Shown one piece after another: positions 1 through 10,741 of a DNA stretch of 64,000 bases. Made by a program: the position numbers and the translations under genes. The notes under the pieces were generated by a model, which was not told where the DNA came from, did not search any database, and was given only the letters and a program-made list of their open reading frames with translations. The stretch lies in the NCBI GenBank assembly GCA_000349905.1, contig KB722760.1:270005-334004 (forward strand), written 5' to 3'. The stretch is from Volvariella volvacea V23. Taxonomy: Eukaryota; Basidiomycota; Agaricomycetes; Agaricales; Pluteaceae. Positions within the stretch are counted from its first letter, which is position 1. Every line of letters begins with the position of its first letter.

Positions 1-959
1 CCAGACTCAGAACCCCTAGCACGAAACATATACAAAGCCTGAGCCACCAGGAGTGACAGTGACCCAAGGTGATGAAATGTAACAAGATCATGCATTACAT
101 ACCAAAAAAAGAAAGCCCAGCATATACAATCCATGAATCCGAGTCTTTATCAATGTATATGAGTGACTCAAAGAGTCCTACAAGTGACCAATTGTAATAT
201 ACAGTTTTTTGTTTCACTTTAGAGTGGCCTGTATAGCGTTGACCTGCTGGGAAATGGTTATGTGTGAATGCTTAATACAACTTCATGCAATTTCTGTACC
301 AAAGGGATTGCAGCCATGGCTTTTAGGTGTAGGGTATACAGTAAATTTCCCTCGAATGCACCCAAGCTACTGGTCTACTTCACATTGGGCAAGACATTAT
401 TAGCAGGGTTAAAAAAATAAAAGCTGCTCGTACTCTGTCCCGGCAACGATGTGCTTTAAATATACGCATACCTACAACCTGATGCTGAAGCTCGCGTATT
501 ACATGCTTTAAACGCATTTTTAAATCAACCGAAACCATGCCTGATTGGACGGAAGATCGAGCTCGAGCTGGGGTTTCCATACCGGCCGCATGGTATCATA
601 CTTGGTTCATCAACACAAGTCATGGTCATTATTAGGCAAAAAGGTTCGGGCTAGGGGTAAGCGACTTGCTTGTCAGTACATACCTGTCAGCACTAGAAGG
701 GTAGTTGGGGTGCTCTGATCCGCCAACATCCCGCCGCAGGGGGAGGACCCTATGATAGGCATATTTCCGCGGCGATAAGTTGAAGGCCAAACGGTGACCA
801 CAAATAACTTCACGGCCGACGTTCATTTCATCTCTGCGGCCGAACGTCCTAGTAACAAGTGATTGTCTTGGTGGGATTGTGTTTTGAGCGTTGAAGTACG
901 AAATGATGGAATGGAATGAAACTAATTAATATATACATTATAGCAAATAGACTAAAGAA
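1..959. other. Intergenic, no gene recognised
   Basis: Only short unconnected open frames are present on both strands and none resembles a known family. The right part is presumably the 3' flank of the minus-strand F-box gene that ends at 960. No tRNA or clear repeat was seen. Confidence 0.5.
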
Positions 960-2016
960 TTAACAACCACTACATTTACACCCTTTCGAGATTCTATTCG
1001 GTAGCTTTTCCTCGATTTCATCTTTTCGTCTCCTTTGCCTCACAACTCTCTCCCCTCGGGTCCAGAGATTGTCACCCCCCTCTGCGCCTCTATACCAATC
1101 TTCTGCCCATCCCCTAGAAGCAAAGACTACGACATCTATCACCACTCTGTCTTCAGGTACGACCGTCGTAGTTCCATCCGAATTGAATACCTTCCGCGTC
1201 TGTGGCAATCGGGCTGCGTTCTCTGTGATGCTCTCATGAATGCACGGGAGCATCATCAGGTCGAGAGCTTCGCATTCTTCTAAGCACTTGCTGAGGAACT
1301 CGAGTGGGAAAGGGCCTCCCAAGAGGTTTCCGAAGGCCAAAGACTGCAAATTCTTCAGACATGCAAGATTGTTGCCCTCTACCCATTCGCCCAAGTCGTT
1401 AGGGTGATCCAAAATCTCCAGATGTGTTATGTCCTTCAGGACGACGTGGTTGAAGTCGACTTGGCCGCGGGAAAATAAGTCTAGGAGTGGCGCGCTGAGA
1501 CGAAGAAGGCCCGAAGGGGATACAGTGCGTAGAGGTGAATGGACTATGGACGTCAGGATGGGAAGCGCCTCGGGTTCGAAGTGGTGATGCCAGAATGCGA
1601 TGCTTTGTAGGTTATGGCAGTTTGGGAGAAGCTCTCGCCAGTCTGGATCTGTACGGCTCCAGAATCTGCCAAAGCACAACACATGTCTGACGTGACTAGT
1701 TTGTTCGCCGCTGGGATAATAGCACTGAGTGTCAGCTGAGGGAAATTTGGGGCTCCCAGAGTAGATGGAACTGCGTAAAACCACAGTTTCGTACAGCCTT
1801 GGCTCAAACCTAGAAAACACTCAGGTGAATTGCCACATCACAGCCACTGAAGGCAAACGAAGCGTACCAGATTCGCACACGCCGGGCGACTTGCATTAGT
1901 GTAAGCATGGTCTCACGTTTGTCTGTGGAAGCTGCCATTTCAAAGATGACGCGCTCCAACTCTGGTGGTAGCCATGGCTCAATCGACTTTTCGGGCTCAG
2001 GTAAGTCGGTGTTCAT
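960..2016 (-). CDS. F-box-like protein (Agaricomycete type)
   Basis: Two exons, 2016-1868 and 1809-960, joined in frame through a 58-nt GT-AG intron, give about 332 residues. The start chosen is the ATG at 2016; the open frame extends upstream only through non-ATG codons. Residues 14-50 read WLPPELERVIFEMAA and then MLTLMQVARRVRIW, the usual opening of the abundant mushroom F-box-like proteins, where a short helical F-box is followed by an irregular leucine-rich region. The middle has leucine-rich stretches (for example HLEILDHPNDLGEW) and the C-terminus is basic and ends in KGCKCSGC. In the family the F-box would dock the protein on Skp1 of an SCF ubiquitin ligase and the rest would bind a substrate. 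The target cannot be told from sequence. No frameshift or stop is visible, so the gene looks intact. Confidence 0.75.
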
Positions 2017-3344
2017 ATTGTCTATCGCCACAGGTTGAGGTCAATAATGTCGGTTTGTGCAAATTCTAAAGCTGCTCACCTTGAACTCGACAAGACGATT
2101 CTTCTGGGAAGATACTGTTGTGCTGCTCTTCCACTTAAAAATCTTGATGTCCTATTTAACCATCTGCCTCGCGGAAATTAATAGTTGCGGGTAATGCTCC
2201 CAACAACCCAGGGATATGAAAATTAGTTCATGACGGCGCAACCTTCCGACACAGCAACGGAATCAAACGGTGTTGACAAACGATTTCTCAGCGTGTCAAG
2301 TGGTCAGTATCTGTGCGTGAAGGGAGGATTTTGCCATTTTTGTAGGGTATCATGGGCTGGGTTGATCGCGGGGTCGTACATTCACAGCTATTACCGTGAG
2401 ACAGCCTTACTCAATCGAGTTCAGCTCATTGAGTCCGTTGCGCCCAACTTCAATGCACCCGCTTGAACCCTCCGGGCAATACGGATGATGATTCACTACC
2501 ATCATGGCGGAGAATTTCAATGCTGAGCTTGTGGTGATCTAGGGTTTGGGAAGAAACGTCCAGTGCAGGCTCTTATTCGCCCATCATCTGCACGTCGCAA
2601 TTGCGGGTTAGGTGGGGGAAAGCTCTTCCAATTGCTTGAGTCTCGACCAGTTCTATTTCGATTAAGAGCACCGGTTTGTGGTTCTATCCATCCTGTGCAG
2701 CAAAATAGCGATGACAGAGCACGACAGAATTCACGTTACCAACTTACTATTTCCCTAGATCACGCCCCATTTCCTTCGTCATCCCACATACGCTATTGTA
2801 TATGATTAGCACAACAACATGACTAGCGTCTCGCGTATCATGTATGATCGAGGAAAGTAACGACTTCGCATTTCTCAAATTCGCTGATGGCATCACAGAG
2901 TGGGTGGCCCTTAATATCAACGATCGTCCCGCTTCGTACCGCTTCCCAACGGATCTGCAGCCAATACTATAGTGAGCCGCTCGAACCTCAAAAGATAGCC
3001 ACGGGTGGGTGCCGTACATCTACATTGACGAGCTACTGCTTCTTGTTCCACTGGGTGCGGAGCCACCCCATTTGAGGGCCTTGTGCACTCCTCGGACATG
3101 CAAAATGAAAAGGGCTACAAGATTCGGTCGGATGTACCCCACTGACGCTAAATTCAACCGCTTGTGATCAAAAACCAGCCTCTAAACCTTCAAAATGCCC
3201 TAGATGGTGGATTGCACACCCTTCAGATGCCGTTAGGCGGGATGTCTTCCCCTACTCTCCACCAGCGCCTTGACCTCCGATCTTGTGACTAATCAAACGC
3301 ATCGTCTTGGCCAGGGCAATTAACATGAAAAAACTACTAGGAGT
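2017..3344. other. Intergenic, no gene recognised
   Basis: Short frames only. This is the upstream flank of the F-box gene on the left and of the methyltransferase relic on the right. No conserved coding segment was found. Confidence 0.45.
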
Positions 3345-3950
3345 ACTACGACAGGCCAGAGAATACCATCGAACTCGGTTTGGCATTGGCACGCGTAGAA
3401 TTCAAGCCCAACAACCACCTGATGCTGTCGTCAAGGGTACGCTTACTAGACTTCTGCGGATTTTATACTAACTGAGGGTTAAGGCATCGATTGGAAGTCG
3501 TTGGCACCCAGCTCCCTGATTGTTGATCTCGGTGGGGGAGTCGGTGTTGTGATGGTGGAGGTGCCAAAAGCATTCCCTGAACTCAATGTTACCAACCGTA
3601 ATCTAACTCTGTCGCCAAGATATGGGGGAAATCACTACCCGAAGGTACGCAACCTACAGGTGAAAATCTCAATGAAACGAACACTGGAATCAGCACACAA
3701 TTGTTTCAAACCATACCCCAGAAGGAACGCTGTAATGTTTTTCTTGGGCCAAATCCTCTATGATTGGTCTGATGAACGGTGCAAGAAAACTTTGGCAGAC
3801 ATCAAAGTCGCCGCCCCGAACACGAAGCTGTATCTTATGAAAAGTCTGGTTCCATTTGCTTACCACGACAGATAAAGTGTTCAATCTTCGGGGCTGCTCC
3901 TAAGGAAGCACTTGAACCTCTGTTGGCTATTTATGGCCTAGTAATTTAAT
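3345..3950 (+). pseudogene. Decayed O-methyltransferase, middle and C-terminal part (relic A)
   Basis: This is a remnant of a SAM-dependent O-methyltransferase of the plant COMT type common in mushrooms. A segment near 3345-3436 precedes an intron-like gap. From about 3486 the frame reads DWKSLAPSSLIVDLGGGVG, in which DLGGGVG is the SAM-binding glycine loop, then AFPELNV, and later QILYDWSDERCKKTL and KLYLMKSLVPFAY, the substrate-side C-terminal block. The open frame ends at 3875. Family-like sequence (GAAPKEALEPLL) continues to about 3950 in another frame, so a frameshift is present. Between FPELNV and QILYDW the sequence is degenerate. No N-terminal dimerisation domain exists upstream. It lies about 1.9 kb before a second broken copy on the same strand, which points to an old tandem duplication. 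No function is expected. Confidence 0.75.
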
Positions 3951-5817
3951 TGTAAGTTTGAGATCAATTTCGATCAATCGTATGGGAGTTACTTGCCTTG
4001 ACCCCTAGATTGTACATAAATACAAATATAGATTAGATTAGATGCATGCCCTTCGACGGTGATAATGTCTTCGTTTTTTTAAATCTATTTCGGTGGTACA
4101 TGGGAGTACAAACCGTAGCTACCAGCATCAAACTGTAAATGGATAAGCATTTGAATAAAAGTAAGACTTCAACAAGCAACAAACATCAATAGTAGCTTCA
4201 TAGTTCATAAATTTCGTATAGCTAAAGGTCTAGTAAGTTCGTTTTGCCCTACAATAACACCAGGTAGAGAACGATAAGAAAAATTATGTGTTCGTAGCGA
4301 GCATACTCTCGAAACGGTCACAAAAAATGGAAAGCATACTTACAGCATCCAGCTCAAGTTTGAATCCGGGGTTGCCGCCAAAGGTTACTGCAGTTCTGTT
4401 CAATTCTTGCTACCCGGCGATAGCATCAAATGCGACTTATGAGCAACTAATTATTTGCGTTATTCAACACAAAATCATCACATATAAGGGGACACGTCGA
4501 TATCATCCACAAGCTCTTTCACACATTACCATATTATGCAGCCTGTTTTCAAGTATCCCTCGGATGAAAAGAATTGTTGGTGTATCACTACAGGGAACTG
4601 GTGATTTCGGCGGAATACGAGTAGAAAATAATGTATACGGTATCTATAAGCGTACTACAAACAGAAGGAAAAGATGAAAATAATGGCAAGCAAGGTCTCG
4701 AGCCACGTAAAGTGACCCGTGCTAGTTACTCACGATTCTTTCATTTAGATGTGCCTGAATCTAAACGCCCAAGAACCCTGTCCTTCACATGAGCAAGCTC
4801 TTGCATAGTACCGAGTAGCCGGTTATCGCAATACGTGGACAACTTAGCGACACCTCCTTTTATAACCACTGGAAGCAGTGTAGAAAGGGGTTAGTGGCGA
4901 TTCATAATAAATGATATAGTTGAATTGTATTTCTACCTTTTTTGCGTCGACGTCGTGTGTGCCACTGTCCAAATATTTATTATTCACTGATGAGGCATCA
5001 CAATGAGCTTGATGCGGGACGCATCAGTAAGCGGCAACGACAGAGCATTGTTGAGATGTGTGGTTTAGCTAAGTAGAATACAGAATACAGGGGCTAATGA
5101 GGCCAAGGACGTGCATCCAAAAATGGCTTATCAAATCTTGCTTAACTAATGAATGCAATGCACAACTAGCATTGCATCAACACGCTCATGGATGCTGTCA
5201 GCAGTTCCCGTACACCTGAAAACAAAGTGCTGATGTGGGTCTTTGACTGAAATACCTATATATATTTTTGCACGATTTCCAACATTATTATTTTGAAGGT
5301 CTATCACATCCTTTTCCAGTAAAGCACGTTTACGGCGCATGAACAGGTGGAGTACGAAGGTTTTACGATATATTCTGCTCACGATACAGGTTACAGAGAT
5401 CAGCGCCCGGTGTATGATATTACAATCGAGGATGCCGCTCAATGTCATATCGCAGATTTCTCGGATACTTATCACTGGTTTCCTAGTTGCCAATTCCGGT
5501 AGTGCGGAGTCCTGGTACGTATTCCCCTTCGAAGCGCCCACAATCTCGTTGTCCACTTTCAGTACGTTCTAGAGGAGCCAGACTTCCACACCAGCTGGAC
5601 TCAGATTGTTGAGTTTCAGGCATTTTTTGGCATTTTTGGGTTGAGGTGGCTTATCACTGGGGCGCAACTCCTCGTTCCTAGTGTCAGCGACACCACTCTT
5701 ACCAATTGAGTTCACATAATTTGCGGACCATATCAGCTTATAATAGCTTCCGGTCCTAGCCACCTCGAAACCTATAAATTACCATGACGTGCGAGTAGTC
5801 AGTCCCAATCAACTAAC
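3951..5817. other. Intergenic, AT-rich, no gene recognised
   Basis: About 1.9 kb between the two methyltransferase relics. The longest open frames (around 4288-4677 plus and 5146-5556 minus) have no family motifs or sensible splice continuation. Nothing else was seen. Confidence 0.45.
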
Positions 5818-7063
5818 ATGGCCTCCCCTCTTCATCAACTCGTCGAATTGTTGAATAAAGCGGTTGCCGATCTTGATGCAGTAACTGCTCAAACCGCAAC
5901 GAAGATACCAGACCTGAATGAACCATTTCATCCGACCAGCGAAGCCTTCCGCCTTAACCCAGTCGCTGCGGAGGCAACTACCCTCATCGGCGCTGCGGCT
6001 TTGCACGTTGCGGCCGTTGTGTTGCCACCCCAAGTCACAATTGCCAATTTACTTGGAGGGGTAAGAGGTAATCCATTATGTTTTTGTTACTTTCTGAGTC
6101 TTTGTTGATTAGCCTGCTAAATCCGCCGCGCTGCGCGTCTGTCTTGAGTCGAACGTCACCGAGATTCTACGTGAAGCTGGCCCCAAGGTGAGATCAATTC
6201 ATGCGTAGTTCGGGGACTCAACTAATTCTCATTTGAAGGGCTTACATGTTAATGAAATCGCGGCACAGAATGGCCAAGATCCAAAGAAATTGGGTACGTA
6301 AAGTTTCACACCACCAATTGTATAATACTTGAGAATTCACAGTACGATTTTTACGCCTCCTTGCCACAAACCTCGTCTATCGTGAGGTCGAACCTAATGT
6401 GTTCGCCAACAACCGATTATCAAGCATGTTTGATACCTTGAAGCCCAGTAAGGAGATCTTTGCGGAGTTGGTATCTCTTCCATTCCCGCTTGTCTCTATC
6501 TCATTGATCCTTTAGCCCCGAGCTCAATGTTGTTGTCCAAGACATACCGATCGTAGTGGAACAAGGGAAAGAGGTAATTAAATCATTTTAAAGCAACAGA
6601 TATCATGTGGTACATCTACCACCAAATATGGGGCAAGTCGTTACTTGAAGCCATTTCCACGGGTAAAGCCATCTTAGAAGGTTCGTAAATTGCGGGTTTT
6701 GGAGACGAGGAAGTCCTTGATGAAATAATTAGTGCACGACTTTTTTTTACTCCACAACCGTGAAAGGATGCTGCTGGTTTCTTCCTGAAACAAATCCTCC
6801 ACCATTGGTCTGACGAACGCTGAAAGAAGATCTTAGGTAACCTCAGAGAGGCAGCCACGCCGCACACTAAACTGTACCTTATGGAAAGCTTAATTCCATT
6901 AGCCTGTCGGGACACAAGCACAAAGAGTGTCGAAGTTCCTGGAGCAGTCCCCAAGGAGGCTCCTGAGCCACTCTTACCTAACTATGGCCCAGCTAATAAT
7001 ATTGGATATCTCGCCGATATGAACGTGAGTCGGATGCTAATGGACAAGGAAAATGGGTGCTGA
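5818..7063 (+). pseudogene. Decayed O-methyltransferase, N-terminal part plus C-terminus (relic B)
   Basis: The first four exons are well preserved. The first (from the ATG at 5818 to about 6065) carries the helical dimerisation domain (LVELLNKAVADLDAVTAQ, then EPFHPTSEAFRLNPVAAEAT). The others start near 6114 (PAKSAALRVCLESNVTEILR), 6238 (GLHVNEIAAQNGQDPKKL) and 6343 (RFLRLLATNLVYREVEPNVF). After KPSKEIFAEL near 6470 the sequence jumps at about 6515 to PELNVVVQDIPIVVEQGKE, so about half of the catalytic domain, including the SAM glycine loop, is missing. The C-terminal block from about 6777 (FFLKQILHHWSDER) has an in-frame TGA where relic A has TGC, then continues to YLMESLIPLAC and GAVPKEAPEPLLPNYG. 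With an internal deletion and a nonsense codon it cannot make an active enzyme. Confidence 0.8.
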
Positions 7064-7597
7064 ACATTCACGGACATAGACGTATGCAAACCTAAACGCT
7101 CAGGAGCGCACATTCCCCCATATGGATCAACTGTTGCGAAGTGCAGGTTGGCAGATCACTGTAGTGCATAGACAGGGAGGTGACAGCGCATTCTTACAAG
7201 CATTTGAAGCCATTCCGGTGTAGAAAGGAGTTTTCATCATCGGCTCGAAATATGGTACAAGAGAAAATACGACTAAGTATATATATTATACATATGCATA
7301 AATCTCATACGAAGTATTGTACTTATATACCTATAAATGAACATCAGAGCATACGAGCGATGAAAAGGATATACTACAGAGTACGAGGTAACCAAGAAGT
7401 TGTAAGTGCGAGACGGAGACTAAATATCTAGATTGAGGAAGAAATGTAACGAGACGAATATGGATGAAACAAGGGACCCTAATGTTCGGGGATATGATAA
7501 GAATCTGATACTAGTGATTACAATGGAAGAACGGGAAAAAGGCCGCAAGATAAGTGGAATAAAAAGAATACTTATCGAAAAACACCCTTTGCCCAAG
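7064..7597. other. Intergenic
   Basis: Between relic B and the 3' end of the double F-box gene. Only chance open frames are seen. It probably contains the 3' UTR of the minus-strand gene. Confidence 0.4.
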
Positions 7598-10500
7598 TCA
7601 CCATCGATGTTGCCCTTGTAGGTATTGCCCATTGACCATCACAGAAGTTAAGTCTGGACACGCCCTCATAATCGCCCAGCCCAGAGGAATGAAGGAAGCC
7701 AGCGGACTTTGCTGCTTTTCTTCTAGCACCACGTTTTGCAACCCCGGAAACAAAGCCACCCATTTCGGCAAAACCCTCGTTATCGGTAGTGACGGGTCCT
7801 CAATTGCACAGTGCAACGTATCGTAATTCTTCAATGTCACAGTGGTGATTACTTTCATCGCATTCTCCCATCTTGGCTCGTTGGCCGAGATCACGCTAGC
7901 ATCTCGGGCCATCCAAGCAGCAGATGCAGGAACGGCAATGTCTATTCCGAAGGCCGGAGAAATTGAGAAGGATTGGAGCCTTCTTGAGATACCGACAAGG
8001 GTATGTGCGAGTGTGACGTGGTTAGGATTTGCGAGCGAGGGGTTTTTCATAGCGACTGTAACAGATTTGAGCGAGGGGATGGGTTTCTCTGTGAGATAAG
8101 AGATAAACTCCAATGGAGCGCTTAGGTGTGTCAGCCTCTTGAGTTTCGGTCGAGGCAGTGAATGTGTATCCTCGGGATCGAGGATGAGCGTTCTGCCGAG
8201 TGATAACCATCGCAACTGAGGGAATTTATCGATGAACTCCAGCACCTCTTCTGGGTTAAGATCTCCGGATAGAGAAAGCTCTGGTAGCTTAGGAGCTGCA
8301 TCTGCTAGCAAAGGCAAAACGACTTGGGAAAGCTCACTGGGGACTTCGGAGACATTAAGGTGAACAAGTGGGGATGCCTTGATCGTCGCAATTGTCCAAG
8401 CTAAAAACGGCGGCCGCATGAGCATTTCACTCTCGATGGTCAGGTTCCGTAGCTTTGATGCGGATTGAGCTTTTGGTGAAAGTTCTGCATTGATAACCTC
8501 GGTTCCCTGGTCCGATGCACGGACAAACATCCACGTATTGCCTCTCATGGGGCTAATGGTCTCCTTGAGCAAGAAGGGCTCTCGTCGCCGACGGAGTTGA
8601 TAAGTATGAAGGAAATGTGAACCACCGATCACGGTGAGAGTGTGACAGGATTTCTCTAGTATCACGTTGAGTAGGCCTCCGAGAAGGGACACCCATTTGG
8701 ATAAGAGCATGTCGTTGGCCGTTTTGAGGTGCTCTGCGGTACCGAAATCAATCGTGACCTTAGAAACGAGAGTGAGGCGGGACACGAGGCGACGGAACCT
8801 ATAGACCTGGTCGAACATTGCATGGATGCTGGAGCAACGAGAGAACTTGCACGAGAGGTGATCAATAGAGGGAATGAATAATGCGACCTGAAGGCCCGAC
8901 AACGCGTCTGGGATAGGACTGCTTTCCCTTGGCATTACGTGTGATAGAATAGCGGGCGAAGGGATACCTTGCTGCTCGAGGAAACGTGGGATAGCGACCA
9001 TATTGAACCGTCGGGACACGACCGAGAGTGAGTAAAGCTCTGTCGAAAGATATTGGAAAATATGATTGAGTATATCCTCCGGGAGGTCAGTGATCCTTAA
9101 ACGCTTCTTGTCGGCTCGAATAGGAGAAGGCGTGGTTATGGCGGAGACATTGTGTGTCATCTCGTTGACAACGACCTTTTGGAGCTTGGTGCAGCGATGA
9201 GAGATTGACGCAATCATGGAGGGAATGAATTTAGACCTGCTGTCTCCAGGACCGCGAACAGTAAGGCGCTCGAGTTGCGGAAGAATGGAGAGGAATCGAG
9301 GAAGATACGCCCAGTTGACTCTATCCCTCGTTGCTTCGTCCAGGGGGACGCCATCCAGTACAACATCGGTCACTGCACGGAAGCACTTCTGCCAATCCTG
9401 ACCCATGTTCAACGAGCAATCAATACTCTTGGAGAGGGTTGATTGCAAAGAGCCAGATCCTACATATATGTTGAGCATCGGTGTGACGTGAGAATTGGCC
9501 TCCTTGAGCCGGTGGAAGATATTTGCTAGAGTCTCCGTAGTGTGCGGCACGGCGACGTGTGTCAGATTTTGGAGAACTACTTCCAGAGACTGCAACTGAG
9601 GTAATCCACCCCTAGCTGCCAAGAAGATCGACGCGTATTCGGGCGGTGCGCTGAGTGTAACAAGATGAGGGAGTTTGGGATGGGTAGGGGATTGGGAGAA
9701 AAGTCGTAATGAACGATCGATCTTGAGGCTCTCTAGCAAAGGCAACTTGGACACGAATGACAAGAGATCTTTGGGGAATATGTTGGGATCGGATATCACA
9801 AGTTTGGATAGGAAGGGGACTGCAGCTGCTATTTGTGGGAGAGCCGATGACCACGTCAATCCGGGGAGCTGGAGGTCAGGCAGGATGAGGCAGCTGACAG
9901 GAGCAGAGCGCAGGACGGAAAGAGTCCAGCCGAGATAGTGGGACAGAAGGCTGGGGGAATTGACCGTGAAGGAAGTTAGAGTGACGCGAGGCGCGAAAGG
10001 CTGGGAGAATGATCGCGGTCTCATCAAAGCAGCAGTTCGGGGATTGAGTGAATCCAGCGACTTATCACCACCCAACAGCCTACGGCGCATTGGCAACTCG
10101 AGACGTGAATTTTGACGCCTCGTGTTTCCCGTCTCTCCTTGTCCCGAAGTGTAGATCCGCGTTGCTAGTTTGGAAGTAATAATTACCAATCCATTTTCCG
10201 GTCTGCGCGTAACCGTTTCACATAGCAGATTGAATGCCATGGCCCACTCGTCCACAACTTCAGGATCCTTCGACAACTCCAGCACGTGAAGACCACCCCT
10301 CAAGTCAATGATGATTTGGCCAACCGATGCCAGTCGCGTGAGAAGACGCTGGAGTCGACGAAACTCGGCGAAAAATGATGATAACGACTGCTCACTGAAA
10401 TTAAACGTGCAACTTAATCGATCGATTGACGTCAGCGAGAGCGCAACGCGAAGGCCTGAAAGCGCATCCACTCTGACGAGTTTATTTCGTCTGAGTGATT

Positions 10501-10741
10501 CTTGCAAAGTTATTTGGGCGGATGTTCTGGGGTCCGAAATACCGAACCGAGAAAGGAATACGGGAATGGATAGCTGGTTCAGCCGTCGACAAACTAGCGC
10601 AAGGACATAAAGGTCGGCGACTCTGATGATGTTTTGGAGGACCAAAAGGAGAATATGATTCGGGAGTCGTAGAAGACCGCCGGGTTGGGGGACGATGGGT
10701 AGAATGGGCGCCATGCGATAGTGAATGTATTTTGGATCCAT
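7598..10741 (-). CDS. Tandem double F-box / leucine-rich protein in one ORF
   Basis: An uninterrupted frame of 1047 residues from the ATG at 10741. The frame stays open to an earlier ATG at 10993, which would add 84 low-complexity residues; I prefer the later start because it lies close before the first domain. The first F-box is at about residues 22-67 (LLRLPNHILLLVLQ, then LALVCRRLNQLSIPVFL). A second lies at about 545-590 (RITDLPEDILNHIFQYL, then VVSRRFNMVAIPRFL). Each is followed by about 450 residues of leucine-rich sequence, and the two halves align with each other: DALSGLRVAL / DALSGLQVAL, SIDRLSC / SIDHLSC, LTHVAVPHT / a related block. It is therefore an internal duplication, or two tandem genes fused by loss of the intergenic stop. 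The likely role is substrate receptor of an SCF ubiquitin ligase (family knowledge). The absence of introns over 3 kb is unusual beside its intron-rich neighbours. Confidence 0.75.
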   Translation of the reverse strand: MDPKYIHYRMAPILPIVPQPGGLLRLPNHILLLVLQNIIRVADLYVLALVCRRLNQLSIPVFLSRFGISDPRTSAQITLQESLRRNKLVRVDALSGLRVALSLTSIDRLSCTFNFSEQSLSSFFAEFRRLQRLLTRLASVGQIIIDLRGGLHVLELSKDPEVVDEWAMAFNLLCETVTRRPENGLVIITSKLATRIYTSGQGETGNTRRQNSRLELPMRRRLLGGDKSLDSLNPRTAALMRPRSFSQPFAPRVTLTSFTVNSPSLLSHYLGWTLSVLRSAPVSCLILPDLQLPGLTWSSALPQIAAAVPFLSKLVISDPNIFPKDLLSFVSKLPLLESLKIDRSLRLFSQSPTHPKLPHLVTLSAPPEYASIFLAARGGLPQLQSLEVVLQNLTHVAVPHTTETLANIFHRLKEANSHVTPMLNIYVGSGSLQSTLSKSIDCSLNMGQDWQKCFRAVTDVVLDGVPLDEATRDRVNWAYLPRFLSILPQLERLTVRGPGDSRSKFIPSMIASISHRCTKLQKVVVNEMTHNVSAITTPSPIRADKKRLRITDLPEDILNHIFQYLSTELYSLSVVSRRFNMVAIPRFLEQQGIPSPAILSHVMPRESSPIPDALSGLQVALFIPSIDHLSCKFSRCSSIHAMFDQVYRFRRLVSRLTLVSKVTIDFGTAEHLKTANDMLLSKWVSLLGGLLNVILEKSCHTLTVIGGSHFLHTYQLRRRREPFLLKETISPMRGNTWMFVRASDQGTEVINAELSPKAQSASKLRNLTIESEMLMRPPFLAWTIATIKASPLVHLNVSEVPSELSQVVLPLLADAAPKLPELSLSGDLNPEEVLEFIDKFPQLRWLSLGRTLILDPEDTHSLPRPKLKRLTHLSAPLEFISYLTEKPIPSLKSVTVAMKNPSLANPNHVTLAHTLVGISRRLQSFSISPAFGIDIAVPASAAWMARDASVISANEPRWENAMKVITTVTLKNYDTLHCAIEDPSLPITRVLPKWVALFPGLQNVVLEEKQQSPLASFIPLGWAIMRACPDLTSVMVNGQYLQGQHRW

